Below are positions 52,486-61,000 of a stretch of DNA of 64,000 nt, piece after piece. Under the pieces are notes generated by a model. The model was not told the DNA's origin, searched no databases, and saw only the letters and a list, made by a program, of their open reading frames with translations. The position numbers and the translations under genes were made by a program. Position 1 is the first letter of the stretch, and each line of letters starts with the position of its first letter. This DNA is from Kineosporia rhizophila (GTDB taxonomy: Bacteria > Actinomycetota > Actinomycetes > Actinomycetales > Kineosporiaceae), in NCBI RefSeq assembly GCF_021277265.1, contig NZ_JAJSOH010000002.1, positions 670,818 to 734,817 on the forward strand, written 5' to 3'.

Positions 52486-53733
52486 TCACGGCAACGGGAT
52501 GCCGGCGAAGCTGTCTTCCGGGTCGTACGCCTGCTTGACCTGGCGCAGCCGCTGGGTGTTGGGCCCCCAGGCGGCGGCGATCTGAGCGGTGTCGTCGGCC
52601 GCCAGGATGTTCGGGTAGCCCCCGGGCAGGGCCAGCGGCTCGAGGGCGGACCAGGCCTCGGCGGCCCACTGCCGGTGCGGGGCCGGGTCCTCGTCGCGCC
52701 AGGCGGCGATCAGCTCGAGCATCAGGTGCGGCCGGCGCTCGCCGAAAGCCGTTGCCTCCGGCGCCACCCGGGTGGCCTGACCGTGGAAGTGGTGCAGGCC
52801 GAAGGCCTCGTGACCGGACGGGGCGGCGGAGAAGGCCTCGACCAGGGCGCCGACGATGTCGGGGGTGAGCCCGGGCAGGTTGCGATTGCGCAGGTACCAG
52901 CCCCGGCCGTCGGCGGCGAACATCTGCTCGGTGGCCCGTAGCGGCTCGGTCAGCGGCAGCCGGGCGACCTGGCTGACCAGGGGCACACCCCAGCCCTCGA
53001 TCCGGCGCACCCAGGCCGCGCCCTCGGCCGCCTCGCCCACCCAGGTGGGGTTGGCGGCGATCACCCGGGTGCCGTCGGGCAGCCCCACCCCGCCGACGTG
53101 GACGGACAGTTCGTCGGGCACCGAGGGGGCGGTCTGCGCCCAGGCGTTGAGAACGTCTTCGGCCTGGCTCCAGGGGAACAGGATCGAGCCGGCCAGGGCG
53201 GTGGCGAACGGGCGCAGCCGCAGGCGCAGTTCGGTGACCACCCCGAAGTTGCCGCCGCCACCGCGCAGCGCCCAGAACAGGTCGGGCTCGTGCTCGGCGT
53301 CGGCCACCACCAGCGACCCGTCGGCCAGGACCACGTCGGCTCCGACGATCATGTCCGACGCCAGCCCGGCACTGCCCAGCTGCGGCCCGTAACCGCCGCC
53401 CAGAGCCAGACCGGCCATCCCCACCGAGCCCACCGAGCCCGCCACCACGGTCTGCCCGGCGGTGACCGAGGCCTCCATCACATCGAGCGAGGTGGCCCCG
53501 CCCCCGGCCAGGGCCACGTCGCCGGAGACGGCCACCCGGTTCATCGGGGAAAGATCGATGACCACCCCGCCCTCACGCACCGCCCGGCCGGCCCAGTCGT
53601 GCCCGCCGCCCAGCACCGAGACCGGCCGCTCCTCGCGGCGGGCGTTCCGGACCGCCTCGCTGACCTGCTCGTTCGTGCCGCAGCGGACGATCTGCGCTGG
53701 TCTGGTGCTGATTGCGGCGTTCCACAGCCTCAT
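52486..53733 (-). CDS. FAD-dependent oxidoreductase, berberine-bridge (BBE) type
   Basis: A 415-residue PCMH-fold flavoprotein. The FAD domain includes VSVLGGGHDWAGRAV, whose His is the usual 8-alpha covalent FAD site, then VAGSVGSVGMAGLALGGGYGPQLGSAGLASDMIVGADVVLADG and WALRGGGGNFGVVTELRL. The C-terminus carries a BBE tail (YDPEDSFAG). The second covalent-link Cys of bicovalent BBE enzymes (GxC) is replaced: GGGYGPQLG has none. The start is ATG 53733 or GTG 53742. It is divergent from aldO across about 90 bases. The substrate is probably a sugar or alcohol but is unknown. Confidence 0.85.
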   Translation of the reverse strand: MRLWNAAISTRPAQIVRCGTNEQVSEAVRNARREERPVSVLGGGHDWAGRAVREGGVVIDLSPMNRVAVSGDVALAGGGATSLDVMEASVTAGQTVVAGSVGSVGMAGLALGGGYGPQLGSAGLASDMIVGADVVLADGSLVVADAEHEPDLFWALRGGGGNFGVVTELRLRLRPFATALAGSILFPWSQAEDVLNAWAQTAPSVPDELSVHVGGVGLPDGTRVIAANPTWVGEAAEGAAWVRRIEGWGVPLVSQVARLPLTEPLRATEQMFAADGRGWYLRNRNLPGLTPDIVGALVEAFSAAPSGHEAFGLHHFHGQATRVAPEATAFGERRPHLMLELIAAWRDEDPAPHRQWAAEAWSALEPLALPGGYPNILAADDTAQIAAAWGPNTQRLRQVKQAYDPEDSFAGIPLP

Positions 53734-53822
53734 GCCGACCACGCTATTCGGCGCGGCCCGCGAATGGCAGGATCAAGTGCGGTGCCACGCGGTCGTTGTG
53801 GCCAGGAGAAAGGACTTCAGGC

Positions 53823-55073
53823 ATGACGCTAACCAACTGGGCCGGGAACGTGGTCTTCACCCCGGGCGACTACGTCCGGGCCACGAGTGTCGAACAGGTG
53901 CAGGAACTCGTGGCGGGCGCGCCCCGAGTGCGGGTGCTGGGCAGCGGGCACTCGTTCAGTACGGTCGCGGCCACCGACGGGCTGCTGCTCAGCCTGGAGG
54001 ACCTGCCGCTGAGCGTGGACGTGGACACCGCCGCGGCCGAGGCCCGGGTCACCGCCAGCGCCCGGTTCGCCCACGTCATGCCCGCCCTGCACCAGGCCGG
54101 TCTGGCCCTGCACAACACCGGCTCGCTGCCGCACATCTCGGTGGCCGGGGCGGCCGCCACCGGCACCCACGGGTCCGGCACCGGCAACCGCTGCCTGGCC
54201 GCCGGCATCACCGGGATCGAGCTGATCGCCCCGGACGGCAGCCTGCGCACGCTGCGCACCGGCGACAAGGACTTCGACGGCTCGGTGGTCGCGCTCGGCC
54301 TGGCCGGGGTGGTCACCGCGCTCACGCTGAAGGCCCAGCCGGCCTTCGACGTGCGCCAGTACGTCTACGACGACCTGCCGCTGGCCGCCCTGGCCGAGAA
54401 CTTCGGCGAGATCATGAACAGCGCCTACAGCGTCAGCGCGTTCACCCACTGGAACGGCCCCACGATGGACCTGCTGTGGCGCAAGCAGCGGGTCGACGAA
54501 CCCGAGGCCCCGCAGACCTATTTCGGCGCGCGGCTGGCCGACGGGGCCCGGCACCCGATCGCCGGCATGCCCACCGAGAACGCCACCCAGCAACTGGGGG
54601 TGCCCGGTCCCTGGCACGAGCGGCTGCCGCACTTCCGGTTCGAGTTCACGCCCTCGCGCGGCGACGAGATCCAGTCCGAGTTCCTGCTGCCGATCGAGCA
54701 GGCCGGTGCCGCGCTGACCGCTCTCGACGCCGTGCACCCGCAGTTCCGGCCCGCCCTGCAGGTGGCCGAGATCCGCACGATCGCCGGTGACGACCTGTGG
54801 CTCAGCCCGGCCTACGGGCGCACCACCGTCGCCTTCCACTTCACCTGGACCGACGACCTGTCCGAGGTCACGCCCGCCATCGCCGCCGTGGAGAGCGCCC
54901 TGGCCGACTTCGACGCCCGGCCCCACTGGGGCAAGGTGTTCGGTCTCTCCCGCGAGCAGGTGCGCTCGCGTTACCCCCGGCTGGACGACTTCGAAGAGCT
55001 GGTGAACCGGGTCGACCCGCAGGGCAAGTTCACCAACGCCTTCACCCGCGCCTACCTGGATCTTCCGGCGTAG
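53823..55073 (+). CDS. aldO: Alditol oxidase (AldO/xylitol oxidase)
   Basis: A 416-residue covalent flavoprotein that oxidises C1 of alditols such as xylitol or sorbitol, making H2O2. It closely follows Streptomyces AldO: TNWAGNVVFT at the N-terminus, RVRVLGSGHSF with the FAD-linking His near 43, and SLPHISVAGAAATGTHGSG. Active-site blocks EIRTIAGDDLWLSPAYGRTTVAFHFTW and RPHWGKVFGL supply the Glu, Arg, Thr and Lys residues that bind the alditol. The ATG at 53823 has AAAGGA upstream. Its last 32 bases overlap the end of the giant TIG gene on the other strand. Confidence 0.93.
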   Translation: MTLTNWAGNVVFTPGDYVRATSVEQVQELVAGAPRVRVLGSGHSFSTVAATDGLLLSLEDLPLSVDVDTAAAEARVTASARFAHVMPALHQAGLALHNTGSLPHISVAGAAATGTHGSGTGNRCLAAGITGIELIAPDGSLRTLRTGDKDFDGSVVALGLAGVVTALTLKAQPAFDVRQYVYDDLPLAALAENFGEIMNSAYSVSAFTHWNGPTMDLLWRKQRVDEPEAPQTYFGARLADGARHPIAGMPTENATQQLGVPGPWHERLPHFRFEFTPSRGDEIQSEFLLPIEQAGAALTALDAVHPQFRPALQVAEIRTIAGDDLWLSPAYGRTTVAFHFTWTDDLSEVTPAIAAVESALADFDARPHWGKVFGLSREQVRSRYPRLDDFEELVNRVDPQGKFTNAFTRAYLDLPA

Positions 55074-58000
55074 TCCCGGTCTGCTGCTCCTCTTCCTCCT
55101 TCCGGCGCCGGCGACGGGCCAGCAGGAGGAAGAGGAGCAGCAACAGCAGAAGACCAAGAGCGGGAAGAGCGAAGAACAAATAATGGACGTTTGACGCGTC
55201 TTGGTCGTTGCGGCCCACCGCCGGGGTGGTCGGGGACATTGAGGACGACGGGGTCGCCTTGGGCGTCGCAGTCGGGTCGATCTCGTTGTTGCCTCCCGAC
55301 CCTCCGGTGCCCTCCCCCGCCCCGGAGCCGCCCTTCCCGCCGTCCCCCTTACCGCCGTTGTTGCCGTTGCCGTTCCCGTTGTTGCCGCCCGGCCCGTTCG
55401 ATCCGTTGCCGTTGCCGTTGTTGCCGCCGTCACCGCCGTTGCCGGTGCCCTCGCCGTTGTCGTTGCCCCCGGCGCCGCCGGAACCCCCTCCCTCGGAACC
55501 GTTGTCGTTCCCTCCGCCTCCGCCGCTTCCGGTACCGCCCCCGCCGTTGTTGTTGCCGCCTCCCCCGCCGGTCCCTTCGCCGCCCTGGCCGGTGTCGGTG
55601 ATCGTGATCCGCACCGCCTGCGAGGCCTGCTGCCCCAGAACGTCGGTGACCTGCATGGTGAAACCGTCCACGCCGGTCTGGGCGGGCGCGGTGTACCGGC
55701 AGAACGCCGCGTTCGCACCGACGACGCTGGTGCCCGAATTGGGCGTGGTGCAGGCCGTTACCCGCAGCCCGGCGTAGAGCGAACCCTGCGGCGCGACTGC
55801 GGTCGCCGTATTCACCGCCACCCGCAGGCTGATCGTGGCGTTGTCCAGCACCGGGACGAACGTGAACGGCTCGGCTGCTGAAGCGCTTCCGGCCGAGTTG
55901 CTGACTACGACCTCGGCCGGCCCCTCCGCGCGGGCAGGCGTTCGTACCGTCAGAGTGGTCGAGGCCGCGGCCCGGATCCCGCCAGAGAGCCGCGCAGGAG
56001 ACAGCAACGACGGCTCAGCATCGCCCAAAACGACTTCCGCGCCCGGAATTCCGTCGAACGTCACCGTGGTCTGGCTGTCGAAACCGGAACCGGTGATCGT
56101 CACTTGGGTATTTCCGGCGACCGGTCCGACCGACGGCGACAGACCGGTCACGGTCGGGACGACTGCCGGCGCCACATAGACGTAGTCCACAGCATCAGTG
56201 CTGGTCCCGTCCGGAGTGATTACCGAAACCCGGACTGCTCCTTCAGTTCCTGCCGGAACCGTGGCCGTGATGGTCGTATCGTTCTCCACCGTGAAACTTG
56301 CCTCGGCTGCGCCGAAGCGCACCGCGGAAGCTCCACTGAAGCCGACGCCGGTCAGCGTGACCCGATTCCCGCCGGCCACCGGTCCACTCGCCGGGTCGAC
56401 CTGGGACAGCACCGGGGCAGCCCGCGGCGCCACGTAGGTGAACTGCCCGCTGACCGTGCCCCCCGCAGTGGTCACAGCCACTGTGACCGGACCGGCCGGG
56501 TGAGCCGGAGTGCGGATCACGATCTGGTTGCTGCTCACCGACTCCGGCGTCACGCCCTCGCCGTCCACGGTGACCACGCCGTCGTCCAGGCCGGATCCGG
56601 TGATGGTCAGCACGGTTCCGCCGCTGGTGGGGCCGGCGTCGGGCGAAAGCTGGGCAACAAGTGGGACCGGTACGAAGGTGAAGCGCCCGGGCGCCGAATC
56701 ACCGCCCGGGGTGGTCACCACCAGGTCGGCCGGGCCGGCGGCGTGCCCCGCCGTGATCGCGACGATGGTCTGGTCGTTCTGGACGGTGAACGAGTCCGCG
56801 GCGGCCGATCCGAACCTCACCTGTGTGGCGCCGGCCAGACCGGTGCCGCGGATGACGACCGACGTTCCCCCGCTGACCGGCCCCGAAGTCGGCGCCAGGC
56901 TGAAGATCACGGGCCTCAGCAGATAGGTGTAGGGCACCGCCACCGAATCCCCGCCCGGTCCGGTGACCACTACCCCGATCGGCCCGGCCAGGAGCCCGGC
57001 CGGAACCTGAGCCGTGATGGTGGCATCGTCGTTCACCGTCCAGCTCGGAGAGGCCGTGAGACCGAATCGCAGGGCAGTGGCACCGCTGAACCCGGACCCC
57101 TTGATCGTCACCGTGCCACCGCCGGCCAGAGGGCCGACCGACGGTGAGACGCTGGTGATGGCCGGCAGGTCCCGGTACTCGAAGCCCACCGAGTCGGCGC
57201 CGCCCGGTCCCGAGATGCCGACCGTCTCGGTGCCGAGCGTTCCGGCCGGGGTGGTGAAGGTGATCGTGTTGTCGTCCACCACGCTGAACGGCACGCTCGC
57301 ACCGCCGCCACTCACCCGGTCGACACCGGTGAAGCCACTGCCCGACACGGTGACCGGGGTGCCTCCGCCGATCGGGCCGGAAGTCGGTGCGATGGTGGTG
57401 ATCTGAGGCCGGGCCCGGTAGGTGAACTCGTCCGCGCTCGCCGTGGCGGAGGTTCCGCCGCTGGTGACCACCGTGAGGTCGACCGTGGCCGGGGCACCCG
57501 CGCCCGGCGAGACCGCGGTGATGCGGGTGCTGCTGTCCACGGTGAAGCTCAGGGCCGGATCAGCACCGAAGAAGACCTGCGAGGCACCGGTGAAGCCACT
57601 TCCCGTGACCGTCACGACGGTACCCCCGGCCACGGGACCGCTGTCGGGCTGGATCCCGTCCACCACCGGCCGAGCGACGTATTCAAAGGTGACCCCCGCC
57701 GCTGACGACCCACCCGCGGTGGTGACCACCACGTCCTCAATTCCGATCGGTCGGGCCGGGCTCGTGACCACCAGCTGGCTGGTCGAGACCCACTGAACCG
57801 CGGTTGCGTTCGCCCCACCGAAGGTCACCGTCGCCCCCGGAGAAAAGCCGGTGCCGGTGATGGCGACGCTCGTGCCACCCGTGGTCGGGCCGGCCCCGGG
57901 CGTCAGGCTGGAGACGACGGGAACGTCGAGGTAGGTGTACTGGGACCCCACGCTCCCCGGTGACGCACCCCCGGAACCGGCGACGCGGACGTCCACTGTT

Positions 58001-61000
58001 CCTGCTGTGTGCGCCGGAACGGTGGCGACGATCTCAGTGTCGCTGTTGACCGTGAAGCTGGTGGCGGGGGTAGCGCCGAAATCGACGGCCGTGGCTCCGG
58101 TGAAGCCGGTTCCTTGCACGGTGACGGTGTTTCCACCCGCAACCGGTCCTTCAGCCGGCTGGATGCTGGTGACGAAGGGGGCATCCGTGTAGGTGTAATC
58201 GTTGGCGGTGCCACTGGTCCCGGAGTTGCCGTAGGCGGTGGTGACCACCACGTCGACCGTTGCCGGGGAACTTGCGGCGGGCGCCTGGGCGATCAGCACA
58301 GTGGGGCTGATCCACTGCAGGGTGGTGACCGGCTCCGGCCCGAACGAGACCGTAGAGGCGAGGGTGAAGCCGGTGCCCGTGATGGTCACGCTGTTTCCGC
58401 CCCCGAGCGGTCCTGCCGATGGGTCGAGGTCGGTCACGGTGGGCGCGTCCACATAGGTGAAGGTCTCGGTGACCGTGCCGCCCGGCGTCGTGATGACGAT
58501 GGACTTGGAGCCTGCGGTTCCGGCGGGAGTGGTGAACGTGATCGTCGAATCGTCGACCACGGTGAACGGCACCGCGACACCGCCGAAGGTCACATCAGCG
58601 CCGGTGAATCCGGAACCGGAGACGGTGATCAACGTACCCCCGTTCACCGGCCCCGAGGTGGGCGAGATGCTGGAGACCTGCGGGGCATCCCGGTAAGTGA
58701 ACTGATCTGCTGGGATAGAGGTTCCACCCGGGGTAGTGACCAGAACATCAACTGTTCCGGCGGACCGTGCCGGGGTACGGGCCAGGATCTCGGTGGCGCT
58801 GTTCATCACAAAACTAGTTGCCGGAGAACCGCCGAAGGTGACGGCAGTCGTGCCGGTGAACCCGTTTCCGGTGATGGTCACCAGTGTGTTGCCCCCGGTC
58901 GGTCCCTCTGCCGGGGATAGGCCGGTGACGGCCGGGAGCGGCGCGTAGACGAACTGCACGGCCGAGCTCGTTCCGCCCGGAGTGGTCACTTCCACGTTCT
59001 TGCTGCCGGCGCTGCTCGGTGGGGTGGTGAAGGTGATCGTGGAGCCGTCGACGACGGTGAAGGGGATCGAGACCCCGTCGATCGTCACGCTCGACGTGCC
59101 GGTGAAGTCAGTGCCGGTCAGGGTGACCAGGGTGCCCCCACCCAGCGGACCGGCGGCGGGCGAGACCGTGCCCAGGGTGGGAATGCGTGCGTACCGGTAG
59201 GGCTCGGGTGCGGTAGTCCCGCCCGGTGTGGTGACTGTGATGCTGACCGTGCCGCTGCCGGGCGGGGCGACGGCGGTGATCTCGGTGTCGCTGAGCACGC
59301 TGTAGGTGGCCGTCGCGGAGCCGAAGCGGACATTGCTTGCTGAGGTGAAGCCGGTGCCGGTGATCGTTACGGAGGTGCCGCCGGCCTCGGGTCCAGCGTC
59401 GGGCTGTACCTGGGTGACGGCCGGAACGCCGGCGTACCGGAAGCTGCCCGTGTCGGTTCCGCCCGCGCCGGCCACGCGGACCACCGCGGTGCCGGCCGAA
59501 CCGGGCGGGGTAGTGGCGGTGATGGTGTTGTCGTCGTCGACGGTGAACGCCGCAGCCGGGTTCCCGTCGAAGGTGACGGCGGTGATGTCGGTCAGGTGGG
59601 TGCCCGCGATGGTCACGATGGTGCCGCCCGCAGCCGGGCCGGCCGGCGGCGAGACGCTGGTGACGGTGGGAGGTTCGACGTAGCGGAACTGGACCGCGGT
59701 CGAGGCGCCGCCTGGCGTCGTCACCACCACGTTCGTGCTGCCTGCGCTGCCCGGTGGGGTGGTGAAGGTGATGGTGGAGCCGTTGACCACGGTGAACGGC
59801 ACCGAGACCCCGCCGATGGTCACGTCGGTGGTACCAGAAAGACCCGTGCCGGTGAGGGTGACCAGGGTTCCCCCGCCCAGGGGCCCGGTTGAAGGACCGG
59901 CCGACCCGACGGTGGGCACCGGGGCGTAGACGTACTGCTCGGCCGCCGAGGTGCCGCCTGGGGTGGTCACCGTGATGCCGACCGTTCCCGTCCCGGGCGG
60001 GGCGGTGGCCGTGATGCTCGTGTTCGAAGAGACGGTGAACGTGGCGCCGACCGAACCGAAGCGGACTGCCGTGGCCCCGGCAAAGCCACTACCGGTGATG
60101 ACCACCGTCGTGCCCCCGGCCTCAGGACCGGCCCTGGGTGTGATCGAGGTGATCGCAGCAACACTGCGGTAGGTGAAGTCGGCGGAGTTGGACGTGCCGT
60201 ACGGGGTGGTGACGACGACCTGGACGGTCTCGGCCGGGGAATGGGCGGGTGACTCGGCCGAGAGTTCGGTGGGGCTGACGTACTGGACCGACGTTGCGCT
60301 GGTGCCGCCGAACGTGACGGTGGAGCCCGGGGTGAAGTCGGTTCCGGTCAGCGTGACCGTGGTGCTGCCGGTCAGCGGTCCTTCCGAGGGCGAGAGTGAG
60401 CTCAGGGTGGGGGCGTTGACGAAGCTGAACTGGAACGCAGTCGACGCTCCCCCGGGGGTGGTCACCACCACGTCCCGGCTGCCTGCGCCAGCGGGCGGGG
60501 TGGTGAAGGTGATCGTCGAGCCGTCGACCACGGTGAAGGCTGCCGGTGCGCCGCCCACCGTGACGCTTGTTGCCCCGGAAAGGCCGGTTCCGACAAGAGT
60601 TACCAAAGTCCCACCGGTGACCGGGCCGGAGTTCGGGGTCAACTGACCGACGGTGGGCACCGGGGCGTAGCGATAGTTGGACGGTGTCGAGGTGCCGCCG
60701 GGCGTGACCACCGTGACGCCGACAGTTCCGGTGCCAGCCGGGGCGAATACCCTGACCTCGCTGTCGCTGCTGACCGTCAACCCGGTGGCGAGGGTCGCGC
60801 CGAAACGGACCTCGGTAGCCCCGGTGAAGCCCGAGCCGGTGATCGTGATCAGCGTGCCCCCGGCCTCCGGCCCGGCAATGGGCGAAACGGCTGTGATGTT
60901 GGGCGAGGCGGCGTAACGGAAGTTACCGGTGTCCGAGCCGCCTACGGTGGTCACCCGCACTACGGCATTACCCGCTGAGCCGGGCGGGGTGACTGCGGTG

